A DNA stretch of 64,000 bases from Begonia masoniana (GCA_022432975.1 CM039509.1:23715432-23779431); one strand, 5' to 3'; counted from the first letter of the stretch, positions 1 through 10,249 are shown. Made by a program: numbers and translations. The notes: generated by a model from the letters alone, not told the origin.

Positions 1-180
1 TTGAGATTGTTGAATCATATGCAGGGTGCCCGGTTTAATTTCAAAATTAGCATTGATGGCCGGTCTGCGAATAGCTGAATGTACTCCGGATACAGTAGGT
101 ATAACATAATCCAGTAGGGTCCGGGTCTCAACATTAACAAGTGGACGATTTTCAATATTGTCTGCCCTGTTATCTCCCAT
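1..180 (-). CDS. Partial Gag N-terminus, Athila/Tat-like Ty3/gypsy element
   Basis: On the minus strand an ATG at 180 opens a frame that runs off the left edge of the window after 60 codons. It begins MGDNRADN and contains the stretch FEIKPGTLHMIQQ, which resembles the start of Gag in plant Athila/Tat elements (FEIKPG followed by an M-Q-rich stretch). Gag is the structural protein that packages element RNA. A primer-binding site at 381..398 and an LTR at 405..2112 lie just upstream, so this is the 5' end of a minus-oriented element whose body lies outside the window. The open frame continues upstream of this ATG on the minus strand; I chose 180 because it starts the recognisable Gag-like sequence. 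Only 60 residues are visible, so the clade call is tentative. Confidence 0.7.
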   Translation of the reverse strand, partial: MGDNRADNIENRPLVNVETRTLLDYVIPTVSGVHSAIRRPAINANFEIKPGTLHMIQQSQ

Positions 181-380
181 AATGACACGCTCGGATTGAA
201 TAACTGCTCTTCTCTCTTTACGATGTTGTCGACACGTACGCTCGATCTCAAGATTAAGTGGGAGAAGATTATCGTTTCCGTCTTTACGCATGCACCTGAA
301 AAGAACACGAAAATAAACAAATAAAATAAATAGAATTCAAAATAAAACTAAAAATAATTAATTCGATATCAATAATTAAG

Positions 381-398
381 TCCCCGGCAACGGCGCCA
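381..398 (-). other. Primer-binding site, tRNA-Asp type
   Basis: The minus strand reads TGGCGCCGTTGCCGGGGA, complementary to the 3' end of plant tRNA-Asp, the usual primer of Athila/Tat elements. It lies six bases inside the LTR end at 405 and about 200 bases before the gag start. The 181..380 leader shows no other feature. Confidence 0.85.
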
Positions 399-404
399 AA
401 AACT

Positions 405-2112
405 TGTTGCGAAAAATCGTATACGCAAGTGCACGTGTCGCAAAAGTAATAAAGTGTATATAAAAGTACGAGTGTCGATCCCACGAGGAATAATTATGTT
501 AAATATTGAGTATCTAAATTTTAGTTTAATTTGAAATGAAATAATAATTTTTGTGATTTAGATTTTAAAACTAAAATAATAATTCAAATAAAATTAAGCA
601 GCAATTTAAATAAAAGATTTAAAAATAAAGAAGTAAGATTATATGATGAGAAAATCTAGGGTTTCGATTTCACTTAGCTAATCCTATTTATCAGACCTAA
701 TTCAAATAGTTAAATCCTATTTCTATGTGTTGATGGCAATTTCACGAAAATATTTATCAATCTCTCTCGAGCAAAAATAAACTTATTCAATTAACGAATT
801 ATTACCTCTCGGTCTCTAATCCTGAGAATTAATTGAATACATTAAGAATGAGAAATTATACTACCACATGAACGCATTAGCTATCTCTAGCCTAATATCC
901 TTTTCATGGCAAACTATTCAGTGCACGGTTAAATTCTCCGCTCTCGCATCCCGAATCAACCCTAAAGTTCTTAGTTTTGGTGATCAAGCAAACCTAAGCA
1001 TTACGTTCAGAATAGATTACTCAACACAGAACAGAAACAGGAAATTAAATACTTGAATTAAGAAAAACAAATAATCATAACTAGGCTACATCGAAACCCT
1101 AGAACAAACGTTTAGTTCATGCTAGAAGATAAATAAACAACGATATTAAGGAGTTGCATAATTAAATAGTGAAATTAAAAAGAAAAGAAAAATAAAAATC
1201 GCCCCTCTCGCCAAGAATCGCCGTGGAAGAGCTCTCTGCCTACTCCAGGATGCTGCCTCCTCCAAGTCGCCGAACCAGAGTCACCGAAGACCCAGAGTAC
1301 GCCGGATCTTTTCTGCCGAAATCACCGAAGATCGAATGCCTCAATCCGAATCGTCGCTACTTGCCTTCACTCCCAATCGCCGAATGCCCAGAATACACCG
1401 ACTCTCCAAGTCGCCCTTCAATCTCCAGCGAACCGAATCCGAGCGCTGCCGTGCTCTCAAAGTCGCCGAGCGCCGAATCCCCTATCTGCCGCTAATCACC
1501 AAGTCGCCCTTCTTTCTGTGGAAAAATCGCCGAATGAAATTCGGCGACTTGGCCTCAATGTTGCTGCACGCCCTTTGCTCTGCTTTTAGGTTTCTTTTTT
1601 ATCCTTTTTTTTTTCTTGATCCACGGCTTTGATTCCTTCTTTCCTTAGGTTAATGGTATAGATTAGGTAAGTAAACTTTCCAATTTAGTAAGCAATTGAT
1701 TGCCGCTTGATTCACTTTCCAAATTCTCAGGTGATCGATAGCTAGATTCTCTGTTTAATTTCACCAACTTTTCATTGTTTGCTGCTGTTTGTGTTCTGGG
1801 TATCCATAAATTGAAATATGATCTGTGATTTTCAACCTTGCTCACTTTGTCTCCTTCTTCTCTCTTTTACTCTCTCTGCTCGGGTGTTGCTTTCATCCAG
1901 AAGGTTGATATAACTTCGCTGTAATCCCATTGATCAACTCTTTTCTCATGACATCTTTTGAAAAATGTGTTATTTGTTTTCTTCTTTCCTGTTTTTAAGT
2001 ATATTTTCTGCACACTTACACAAAATACATCAAATTCGTTCAAACATTTAAGATAAACTTATCAAATCAAGTGTAAAAAATATAAATAAGTGTGTAAAAT
2101 ACACAATTATCA
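405..2112 (-). repeat. 5' LTR of minus-strand Athila/Tat-like element
   Basis: Read on the minus strand the LTR starts TGATAATTGTG at 2112 and ends ...CGCAACA at 405, just before the tRNA-Asp PBS. The block around 415..490 (GTGTCGATCCCACGAGG on the plus strand) is a common signature near the 3' end of such plant LTRs. Its outer edge at 2112/2113 abuts, in frame, the reverse transcriptase of a plus-strand chromovirus, so it inserted there. The expected 5-bp TSD would be CCCAT (2113..2117); the partner copy is outside the window. Between about 1200 and 1560 the LTR carries many interspersed TCGCCGAA/AAGTCGCC motifs. Open frames in that stretch are repeat-driven and not called as genes. Confidence 0.8.
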
Positions 2113-4791
2113 CCCATCATTGACGAGCTACTGGACGAGCTTCATGGGTCTTCATTCTTCTCCAAAATAGACCTGCGCGCCGGATATCACCAAATCCGTG
2201 TTAAGGAAGAAGACTGCCATAAGACAGCTTTCAAAACTCACCATGGCCTTTATGAATTTAAGGTCATGCCCTTTGGGCTCACGAATGCGCCCGCCACTTT
2301 TCAGGCGATTATGAACACCATCTTCCAACCTTTCCTTCGAAAATTCGTCCTGGTCTTCTTCGACGATATTCTTATTTACAGTCCCACCATGACAACTCAC
2401 TATGAACACCTGAGACAAGTCCTGACTCAGTTGCGCCACCATAAATTAGTTGCCAAGGAGTCCAAATGTGCCTTCGGCCAGCAGGAGGTGAGTTATCTGG
2501 GGCACATTATTTCTGGGGCAGGAGTCAAAGCAGACCCTGCCAAGATCGACGCAATGGTGAATTGGCCTCCCCCTACTACTGTCAAGCAGCTTCGAGGATT
2601 CTTGGGGCTGACGGGATATTATCGGAAGTTTGTTCGTGGGTATGGTATCTTAGCCAGACCTCTCACGGCTTTATTAAAGAAGAATGCCTTCGTCTGGAAC
2701 CAGGAATCTCAGGAAGCTTTCCGCCTCCTTAAAATCGCCATGAGTGAGCCCCCTGTGTTAACATTACCAGATTTCTCTCAGCCATTTACTATTCAAACCG
2801 ACGCTTGCCAAGGGGGTATGGGCGCTGTCTTGATGCAGAATCGCCAGATTATTGCGTTTATGAGTAAACCTTTCAACTCGGGTAGCCTGGGTTTGTCCAT
2901 CTACGAGAAGGAGCTGCTGGCTCTAGTCTCGGCGGTCCAACTTTGGCGACATTACTTGGTAGGCAACCGGTTCGTGATTCAAACAGATCATCAATCTCTC
3001 AAATATCTTCTAGAACAACGCATCACTACACCACTGCAGCAGAAATGGCTATCTAAACTATTGGGGTTAGATTATCAGATCGAATATCGTCAGGGCAAAC
3101 ACAACATCGTGGCAGACGCTCTCTCTCGGGCTCCTATCCTGCCCTCACCAGATAATCCACACTGCTTAGCTTTATCCGTCACTACACCTCAATGGATAAA
3201 GGAGGTTTTATCTAGTTATGACGGAGATGAATGGGTGGCTAGTTTAATCACTAAACTATCCGTTGATAGTACTCAGGAACCCCACTTTTCTATTTCTCAG
3301 GGTATCATACGTTTTAAAGGCAGATTGGTCTTAGGTCGGGGAAATTCCATTAGGTCCAAGGTCCTCAAAACGTTGCATGACTCGGCTGAGGGCGGACATT
3401 CCGGTGTGCAAGCCACTCTCCACCGTACCAAGGCTTTATTCTGGTGGCCTGGACTTTCTACGGAGGTGCGGGAATATATCCGTGGGTGTGATATCTGTCA
3501 GCGTTGCAAGCATGAGCACTTCCCGTATCCAGGACTCCTCCAACCTCTTCCAATTCCCAATCACCCATGGACTCATATTGCCATGGACTTTATCGACGGC
3601 CTACCCAGCTCCCTTCAATCCAACTGTATACTAGTTGTGATCGATCGTTTCACGAAGTTTGCTCATTTCCTAGCCCTCCGACATCCATTCACAGCAGTTC
3701 AGGTGGCGAATTTATTTCTGGATAATATATTCAAATTGCATGGTCTGCCACAGTCAATCGTTTCCGATAGAGACCCAGTTTTTCTGTCTACATTTTGGCA
3801 ATCGGTTTTTTCTTCTCTGGGTACTGCTTTGGACATGTCTACCGCGTACCACCCGGAATCCGATGGCCAAACTGAGCGTTTAAATCAATGCCTGGAGATG
3901 TATTTACGTTGCATGACGTTCCAGAAACCTTCAGCTTGGAGACAGTGGCTCCCTCTGGCCGAATGGTGGTATAACACCACGTTACAAACAGCTATTCGTC
4001 TGACGCCCTTTGAAGCTCTTTATGGTTATCCTCCTCCCAGGTTAGTTTTAGGGCCTTATTTACAGTCTCCATCGGCGGCAGCAGATGGGTTCTTACAGGA
4101 TCGACATTCTATGGATACCTTGTTAAAAGAAAACCTCGCACAAGCTCAGAACAGGATGAAATTATACGCTGACAGTCACCGCACTGAGCGTAGCTTCCAA
4201 CCGGCGGATTGGGTTTATCTTAAACTCCAACCATATAGACAGCTTTCGGTGGCTTCACGATCGTCTCACAAGCTTGCTCCAAAATATTTCGGCCCCTTTG
4301 AAATTCTGTCTCGCGTCGGTCAGGTGGCTTACCGATTAGCTTTACCTGAGGGATCTCGCATACATCCTGTTTTTCACGTTTCTCTCCTCAAGAAATTCAT
4401 TGGTGATCATGCTCTGTCTTCTCCTATCCTTCCCCCCGATTTCTACTCCGCTGATCCTACTGATACTCCCCTCCGCCTCCTCCAGACTCGCGTAGTTAAG
4501 CGTGGCAATTTTCCAGTCACTCAGTGGTTGATCCAATGGCAGAATAAACCAGTTTCTGATGCTTCGTGGGTGGACTCTGATATTATTTCCAGCCAGTTTC
4601 CAGAGTTCCGACCTTGGGGACAAGGTCCAGCTGAGGGGGATGACTGTTACGAGAAGGGCCTCCAAGCGGGACTACGTAGCTGGGCTGCAAAGGGAAAGCG
4701 CAGCCGAAGAAGCAGAATCCGACAGCCCAAACCCGAGACAGCTAAGAAGACGGATGACGTGGCAAAACCGTTAGGAAAAGCTCCATTATAA
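2113..4791 (+). CDS. Partial chromovirus pol: RT, RNase H, integrase, chromodomain-like tail
   Basis: An uninterrupted frame of 892 codons starts at the LTR junction and ends at TAA 4789..4791; its first in-frame Met is at 2266, but the real N-terminus was removed by the insertion to the left. In order: reverse transcriptase palm with FSKIDLRAGYHQI and the catalytic box FFDDIL (about 2356..2373); RNase H with TDACQGGMGAVL and IVADALSR; integrase with a zinc finger ending CDICQRC, catalytic Asp in AMDFIDGLP and in VSDRDP, and the region DGQTERLN that carries the catalytic Glu; the GPF/Y module (KYFGPFEIL); then a C-terminal chromodomain-like stretch (WLIQWQNKPVSDASWVDSDII). Such tails guide integration in chromoviruses. 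Frame integrity suggests the copy was young when disrupted. It is a fragment lacking gag, protease and the RT N-terminus. Confidence 0.9.
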   Translation, partial: PIIDELLDELHGSSFFSKIDLRAGYHQIRVKEEDCHKTAFKTHHGLYEFKVMPFGLTNAPATFQAIMNTIFQPFLRKFVLVFFDDILIYSPTMTTHYEHLRQVLTQLRHHKLVAKESKCAFGQQEVSYLGHIISGAGVKADPAKIDAMVNWPPPTTVKQLRGFLGLTGYYRKFVRGYGILARPLTALLKKNAFVWNQESQEAFRLLKIAMSEPPVLTLPDFSQPFTIQTDACQGGMGAVLMQNRQIIAFMSKPFNSGSLGLSIYEKELLALVSAVQLWRHYLVGNRFVIQTDHQSLKYLLEQRITTPLQQKWLSKLLGLDYQIEYRQGKHNIVADALSRAPILPSPDNPHCLALSVTTPQWIKEVLSSYDGDEWVASLITKLSVDSTQEPHFSISQGIIRFKGRLVLGRGNSIRSKVLKTLHDSAEGGHSGVQATLHRTKALFWWPGLSTEVREYIRGCDICQRCKHEHFPYPGLLQPLPIPNHPWTHIAMDFIDGLPSSLQSNCILVVIDRFTKFAHFLALRHPFTAVQVANLFLDNIFKLHGLPQSIVSDRDPVFLSTFWQSVFSSLGTALDMSTAYHPESDGQTERLNQCLEMYLRCMTFQKPSAWRQWLPLAEWWYNTTLQTAIRLTPFEALYGYPPPRLVLGPYLQSPSAAADGFLQDRHSMDTLLKENLAQAQNRMKLYADSHRTERSFQPADWVYLKLQPYRQLSVASRSSHKLAPKYFGPFEILSRVGQVAYRLALPEGSRIHPVFHVSLLKKFIGDHALSSPILPPDFYSADPTDTPLRLLQTRVVKRGNFPVTQWLIQWQNKPVSDASWVDSDIISSQFPEFRPWGQGPAEGDDCYEKGLQAGLRSWAAKGKRSRRSRIRQPKPETAKKTDDVAKPLGKAPL

Positions 4792-5210
4792 CGTGCTGCT
4801 GCAAGAGACGAAGTGTGAATGGAATTGTCTGTTTTTATTATTCGTTTTCTTTTTATCGTTTTCCAGAAGTTTCTCTCTTTCCTTTCCTTCTGTAAAAGCT
4901 TGTGAGAATTACAGAGGAGTTTTTCTATCAAAACCAGCATTCTCACAACACCCAGACAGAAGAGGAAGACGCGTTGTTCAATCTCACATAAAAGTCATTT
5001 ATTCGCTAAAATCGCAGCGACACCGCCAAATCGAGAGAGAAGTCTGTTTTTCGCTGTAGTCGCTTCTCCTATGTTTTGACCCGACCGAAACCAGTGTCGA
5101 GTTGTTCTGTCTCTCCGTGCTCGAAAAGAAACGCAAGCAAAACTAGCCTACCTTCAAGCCGTTCAGCCATCACCGATCTGATCGTTTTCTCTATTGCTGT
5201 AGGGATAAAC
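4641..5210 (+). repeat. Possible 3' LTR of the chromovirus
   Basis: A purine tract (CTGAGGGGGA, 4631..4640) is followed by TGACTGTTACG at 4641, which fits a polypurine tract and LTR start. In this reading the last 50 or so codons of pol lie inside the LTR, an overlap known in several plant chromoviruses. The right end is not defined: I see no clear CA plus TSD and placed it loosely near 5210. No second LTR is available for comparison. Confidence 0.35.
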
Positions 5211-5478
5211 ATAGACAAAATTTTACGATATTTTTGGGGTGCAAAAATATTTGATTTTTGGTTTTTAGATTTGATAGATTCTTTGTGGAATATTTGGGTG
5301 TTAAAATTTTGGATATTAAGTTGTAGTTTCTAAAATTTGTTTTTGGGTTGAATAATTAATTAAAAATATTTTGGCGAGGTTATTGGTTCAGATCTGATTT
5401 TGGTCAGCATATTGTTTTGTTCTTCAAATATTTGGAATTAGATATTTGACTATTGAATTAGAATAGGAAGTTTCAGTT
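5211..5478. other. AT-rich gap, possible copia 5' LTR end
   Basis: No gene seen. A sequence near 5380 (TTATTGGTTCAGATCTG) could be a decayed Met-tRNA primer-binding site of the copia element that starts at 5479, which would make the preceding AT-rich stretch the end of its 5' LTR. This is a guess from position only. Confidence 0.25.
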
Positions 5479-6416
5479 ATGGCAAGCAAAAATGTGAAAT
5501 GTGCTCGTACATATAGAATTCGACGACGTGTTCTTTGAGCTCGATAAAATGCTCGAGTCTTTAAGTGAAGAGGACAAAATTCGAGTGGATCAAAAAACTC
5601 TATATGTAATACGTTTACATTTGTCAAATTAGATTTTGCAAGATGTCTGAACTAGAAAACTATCGTCGAATTGTGGGTAAAATTGAAGCAGTTGTGTATG
5701 AAGAAAACTCTCACGAGTAAGTTGCATTTGAAGCAACAATTATATTATTATCCATTAACGAAAGATAGTTTAGTTGAAGAACAATTTATTGCATTTAAGA
5801 AATTAGTTTTGGATTTGTATAATATGATATGCAAGTACGATGATGAGGATCTAGAATTGATTCTACTATGCTCGCTGTTTGCTTCATATGGTGTTTTCAA
5901 ATAAACTATTTTGTATAGTAGGAAAACTTTGACTCTGGAAGAGATCTATAGAGCATTGTTATCAAATGAGAAGATGAAAAAGATTGTTATTAGATCCTGA
6001 GTCTTGAGGAGAGGGACTCGTCATTTGAGGTAGAACAAGAGAGTCAAACAACAAATACACTAATTAGGTTCACAGTGTGAAGGGCATATCAGTCATGGAA
6101 GCATGATAGAATGCGTTACTTCTGTCACAAGAAGAGGTACATTAAATATGAGTGCCGAGAATTGCAGAATGTTAAGAGAGTTGCAGAGAAGGGAAAATAA
6201 TCGATGATGTCCGGTGAAGTTGTTGTCTCAAAAGAAGAAGATTATATAGTGATGAAGATATTCTAGTTGTGTTAGAGAGAAAATTAAAACCAAAACAAAG
6301 ATTGAATTATGGATTCAGTTTGTTCGTTTCATATATGTTACAACTGGAGTTTATTTTCGACATATGAGATCGTTTCAAAAGGTGTTGTGTTAATGGGTAA
6401 TAACACACTTTGCAAG
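5479..6416 (+). pseudogene. Decayed Ty1/copia gag to protease region
   Basis: Starting at ATG 5479 (MASKNVK) broken frames match the copia Gag layout. The clearest part is 5671..5904, a UBN2-type Gag domain with LHLKQQLYYYPL, then LVLDLYNMICKYDDEDLELILLCSL. A zinc-knuckle remnant follows near 6110 (YFCHKKRYIKYEC), then the protease/pre-integrase stretch WIMDSVCSFHICYNW..LMGNNTLCK (6306..6416). Several frameshifts and stops separate these parts. The frame is cut at 6416 by the Cassandra element and resumes at about 7240. The family is a plant copia retrotransposon; the clade is not assigned. Confidence 0.8.
6412..6416 (+). other. TSD GCAAG of the Cassandra element (left copy)
   Basis: GCAAG here is repeated exactly at 7235..7239. 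A 5-bp duplication is what LTR-retrotransposon integration leaves, and removing the insert with one copy rejoins the copia pre-integrase region. Confidence 0.9.
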
Positions 6417-6797
6417 TGTAACGACTCCTTTTCCCAGCAAAATGATATTGTCTGCTCTTGGGATTGGACCGTAGCCCAATATCCTCCCATCACGGCTTTA
6501 GTTTGGCGAGGACTTCCCAGTCGGTCACCCAACCTGGTACTACTATCGCCAAATCATTTTTAACTTCGGAATTCTTATGAGATCCGTTGTCAATTGTACT
6601 CCAAAACGCGTCTTGCTATCTTGGAAGGGTCTCTTTACATATGTTTCATTTCCACATACTTTCTCAAGCGATGTGGGATTGTGACGACCCCCTTTTTATG
6701 ACTCGTCACCTTCCGGTTCGCCCGCGCGGACGTACCGTCATCCAAGTTCCGGTTCGTGCAGCCATCGTATACATACTTACACATCCGGGTCATCACA
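6417..6797 (-). repeat. Cassandra 3' LTR
   Basis: 381-bp copy, the 3' LTR in the element's minus orientation. It differs from the other copy by scattered substitutions and small indels, so the insertion is not recent. Confidence 0.9.
6507..6591 (-). other. 5S rRNA-derived segment in Cassandra 3' LTR
   Basis: On the minus strand it reads ...CGGATCTCATAAGAATTCCGAAG... then GAT-AGTAGTACCAGGTTGGGTGACCGACTGGGAAGTCCTCG, collinear with the second two-thirds of plant 5S rRNA, including the box C region (GGTTGGGTGACC and CTGGGAAG). It is not a functional 5S gene: the start and end of the rRNA are missing and box A is altered. Confidence 0.85.
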
Positions 6798-6817
6798 ATC
6801 ACTCCCCCTCGGGGGCC
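6798..6817 (-). other. Cassandra polypurine tract
   Basis: The minus strand reads a G/A-rich tract (CCCCCGAGGGGGAGTGAT) immediately before the 3' LTR start TGTGATGACC. This is where plus-strand priming is expected. Confidence 0.75.
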
Positions 6818-6852
6818 CAACGTCATCGTTGGCCATATTTTCAGTTGGGTAC

Positions 6853-6866
6853 AGGCTCTGATACCA
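6853..6866 (-). other. Cassandra primer-binding site, Met-tRNA type
   Basis: The minus strand reads TGGTATCAGAGCCT, complementary to the initiator Met tRNA 3' end, two bases from the 5' LTR at 6869. Confidence 0.88.
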
Positions 6867-6868
6867 TT

Positions 6869-7234
6869 TGTAACGACCCTTTTTCCAACAAGATATTGTC
6901 CGCTCTGGGGATTAGGTCGTAGCCCAATATCCTCCCCTCACGGCTTTGTTTAGCAAGGACTTCCCAGTTGGTCACCCAACCTGGTACTACTCTCACCGAA
7001 ACACTTTTAAATTCGAAGTTTTTATGGGATCCGTTGTCAATTGTGCTCCAAAACGCGTCTTGCTATCTTGGGAGGGTCTCTTTACATATGTTTCATTTCC
7101 ACATACTTTCCCAAGTAATGTGAGATTGTGACGACCCCCTTTTTTCGACCCGTCACCTTCCGATTTTCCCGCGCGGACGTACCGCCATCCGAGTTTCAGT
7201 TTGTACAGCCATCGTACACATTCGGGTCATCACA
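6869..7234 (-). repeat. Cassandra 5' LTR
   Basis: 366-bp copy next to the PBS; starts TGTGATGACC on the minus strand at 7234 and ends GTTACA at 6869. Confidence 0.9.
6955..7037 (-). other. 5S rRNA-derived segment in Cassandra 5' LTR
   Basis: Same 5S-derived block as in the other LTR. On the minus strand GAGAGTAGTACCAGGTTGGG and TGACCAACTGGGAAGTCCTT align base for base with plant 5S over most positions; the part corresponding to box A (AATTTAAAAGTGTTTCGG) is clearly drifted. Confidence 0.85.
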
Positions 7235-7239
7235 GCAAG

Positions 7240-7929
7240 GTTGCTGGGATTGGTACCATTAAAATCAATTTGATAGAGTTGTGAGGACACTGGATAATGT
7301 GAGACATGTTTCCGAAATAAATAAAAATCTGATCTTGTTGAGTATTTTAGATGCGAAAGGGTACAAGTACGACACTATATGTGAAGTTACGAAGATCAGT
7401 AGGAGTTCTCTTGTCATCATAAAAGGACACGTGAAATTTGCAAATTTGTATGTGTTACAGGATTTTACAATGACAGGTAATAAGGCTGCTAAGCTCGTGA
7501 ATTCACCTTCTAAGAGATTGTTTGAAAATACTTAGAAGAAATCAGGTTCTCAAGTAAAGTTCAAGTTGAGATATGAGAGTACATCAGAGCCGGTGAGTCA
7601 GTTTATTACAGATGTTCAATCACTAGTTTCAGTTTCACGTTAGAGTGGTATCATCAAAGGCAGAACCAAGTGGAAGGAAAACTCTAGGGTGATATGGTGA
7701 AACTAGTTCAATGTGTTAGGCGTTGAATGTGTTCGAGAGTAACAATTCTAGTGGGGAGTCTTCAACACGTTTACATGCAGTTCATTGTGACAACTCTGAT
7801 AGCTCAGTGACACCATAGAGTAAGAGATGTGATTTCTTCTCAAGTGTGTCTCTCAAGTTCAAGTCGAGCTTAGACTTCATCAGTATCAGTTGCTGAGTTT
7901 GCTAGACAAAGACTTTTGTGGAAGATGAG
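7240..7929 (+). pseudogene. Decayed copia, pre-integrase part and unassigned tail
   Basis: 7262..7535 continues the copia pre-integrase region after the Cassandra insert: VRTLDNVRHVSEINKNLILLSILDAKGYKYD, then SSLVIIKGHVKFANLYVLQDFTMTGN. From 7536 to 7929 I find no recognisable copia domain; integrase core, RT and RNase H are missing, so a large internal deletion is likely. The remnant ends at 7929 where an LTR starts. Confidence 0.7.
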
Positions 7930-10249
7930 TGTAACACCCGGCATTTTTGCCATGTAATAGTTTTCCCGGATCATTTAAACGGGATTTATATTATATTAAT
8001 ACAAGGGAATGTTTTTGGTTGGATTGTTGGAATAATTAGTGGAGAACTAAACTAATGTGTAACTAAACCAAAACACTAAGTTGAAATGCATGGAAGGGTA
8101 AATTGGGAAGAAATTAAGGTTGGTGGGAGATAGCCAATAGTTGAGTGGCATCTAGCAACTTGTTGAAGAAACTAAGTTCCACCTTCTACGTGAAACCCTC
8201 TTCACTTCTCTTCTCTGCTCTCTCTCTCCTTTTTCCTCTCTGCATTCTCTCTTCCGGTCGACAAACAACCATCGAAGTTACTTCGATCTTCCCAGATTCC
8301 CTTCTGCTCCTCCGTTAAGCAACAGATCCGAGCATTCTAGAGACATTCGAGCATTCTACATTGCAGCAAACAGGTAAGTTCATAACCGTAGGTTGGCCCT
8401 TAAGGCCCTACATCACGGAGGTACTAGGTTTCCTGTTCTGTCGGGTTGTTTTGGGTAGAAAGGTTATAGTCTATGTTCTGAAATGTCTGGTTTCGATTTA
8501 CTTTCTGTTGTCTTATTTCTGCTGTCTGCCTGTTTAAGTTCAAGCACCGTTCATGCATACACTTTTTCTCTGAAAGACATGCAAATGTTTTCTGTACACT
8601 GTTTGAAACTAAACAAGATAAAATCCGACTGAAATGTACCAAGTTAAGTGCGAGACGGGGACTGGCCCCAGAACTGTTTACCGTTTACTGTACTGTATCC
8701 CTGAATGTACCTGATAGTGCACCCTCCCCCTCCCCCACTGTTTGTCAGTTCCCCTATAAGTTCCACTTAATTCTACTGCCACTGTAACTTAATGCTCTGT
8801 ACTGACCGTATTTCTGAAAAACTGCATGCATAGCATTTTGCATCACTGCATTCTGATTATGTCCTTACTGAGTTTTAGACTCATAGGTGAACTCTCTGAT
8901 GTAGGTACTGAACCTGAAACCGAGGACTTTGTTCCTCAAAATGACGATCTGATGTAACTGGTGGATCGAGCTCACAGGGTGGTTGTTGCAGTTAGACATA
9001 ATTCTGTTCTGAGGTTCAAGTTTTTAAAATATAGTTTATATTGTAAAGTTTTATGAAATTCGGGTCCTTGTGTTAAAAGCCCTATAGAAAACTTCTGTTT
9101 TGGGAGTTTCCGTAAATATATGTTAAGTTTTGTACTGTCTTTGAAATTTTGAAACAATGTATAGATTCTGTTTCAATGTTTAAAACCGCTGTGTTTGACA
9201 GTTAAGTTTGTATTCTAGAGTATTCTGGAATTTGTTTGGGATATTTCTCTGATAATCTGTGCATGGATTGTCTCTGGTTATGGAATAATCCATGCAGTTG
9301 TTTTCTTGACCTTCTGTTAGGTTTTCTAACTTATGTCATGTTCCCATGCATGTTTTAAAACTGTGTTTAGAATCGGGTTTGAGGGTTTGAAGCCCTTATG
9401 CCTTCTGTTTGAAGTTTTATGTTCCTATGACTTCCTGTTAAAGTTGTCAAGTTTTGCCCTAAAAGCTGCATTCTTCCGATCACGTTCACTGCTGCTTTAA
9501 GCATACATCCACCGATAGTCACTGTTCACTTTTTGTCTTATTCACATCCACCGCCAAACAGTGATTTTGCCTTAGGTTTTTCCTCCTGCCGATTTCGTTC
9601 ACTGTCTGCATCCACCGATGACGTCATCCATCTTCCGGCTGACGTCATCTCCTTCTACCGATTTCGTTCACTGTCTGCATCCACCGATGACGTCATCCAT
9701 CTTTCGGGTGACGTCATCTCCTTCTACCGATTTCGTTTACTATCTGTTCCTACCGGTGAACTCAATTCTTGTTTATAGTTCACATCCACCGATTAGCACT
9801 GTTCATCTTTTGTTATAACTGCATCCACCGATAGCTTTTATCTATCTTCCCAGTTTTACTCTCCTCCTTCCGATTATCACTGTACACTTTTGTTTTATTT
9901 AATCCACCGAAGCTCTTTTTATACTAAGTCTTCCGCCAGCCTGAATTCTTTTAAATTAAGTTCATTTCTGTTTTCTGCTTCACCCGAGAACTCTCTCTCT
10001 CCCTGTAAATGTTTTTTGTTACTCACTACAGTTTTTCCCTCTCTGTAAAGCTACGTTTTTTTTAGGGTTTGCGATGGCAGTGCATGTTTCCTGTCTTTCG
10101 ATTTTGTTTCTCTGTAAATATTTTAAAAGTATAATGTCCACTGTTTTGACCGATCTGTTCAAAGAAAATAGTCACTGTTTTTCGTTATCTGTCCCGGAGT
10201 GATGGCTCTGATCCCGGACCCCGATCGAGTTCGGTCCGGGGCTGTCACA
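7930..10249 (+). repeat. Family A Tekay-type LTR (5' LTR of a truncated element)
   Basis: Begins TGTAACACCCGG at 7930 and ends GGGGCTGTCACA at 10249, followed by a Met-tRNA primer-binding site, so it is a 5' LTR in plus orientation. The same LTR occurs as an interrupted solo copy at 49489..62182. Landmarks: CAG/GTAAGTTC donor-like site near 8372, the CCCTTAAGGCCCTACATCAC block near 8400, a TGATGTAG/GTACTG block near 8900, and an array of CCACCGA / TGACGTCATC motifs at about 9480..9910. It lacks a 211-bp intron-like segment present in the other copy. Small open frames at 9533..9818 arise from the array and are not genes. Confidence 0.85.

Larger units (their letters stand above)
6417..7234 (-). 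mobile_element. Complete Cassandra-type TRIM retrotransposon carrying 5S rRNA sequence
   Basis: An 818-bp element flanked by the TSD GCAAG. Two direct repeats of 381 and 366 bp (6417..6797 and 6869..7234) are its LTRs, each TGTAACGA...ATCACA on the plus strand. A 71-bp core holds the complement of a Met-tRNA primer-binding site (6853..6866) next to the right copy and a purine tract (on the minus strand, complement of 6798..6817) next to the left copy. The element therefore runs on the minus strand, with 6869..7234 as 5' LTR. Both LTRs contain a stretch homologous to 5S rRNA in the element's sense orientation. Size, PBS, lack of coding and the 5S segment all match Cassandra, a non-autonomous plant TRIM family thought to use the 5S Pol III promoter. 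Confidence 0.93.

Noticed and set aside
1223..1632. Pro/Ser-rich frames in the Athila/Tat-like LTR
   Set aside because: They fall in the TCGCCGAA motif array, on the strand opposite to the element, with no start context.
6507..6591. A functional 5S rRNA gene
   Set aside because: Only part of the 5S sequence is present, with box A altered and both ends missing; the copy is embedded in a Cassandra LTR.
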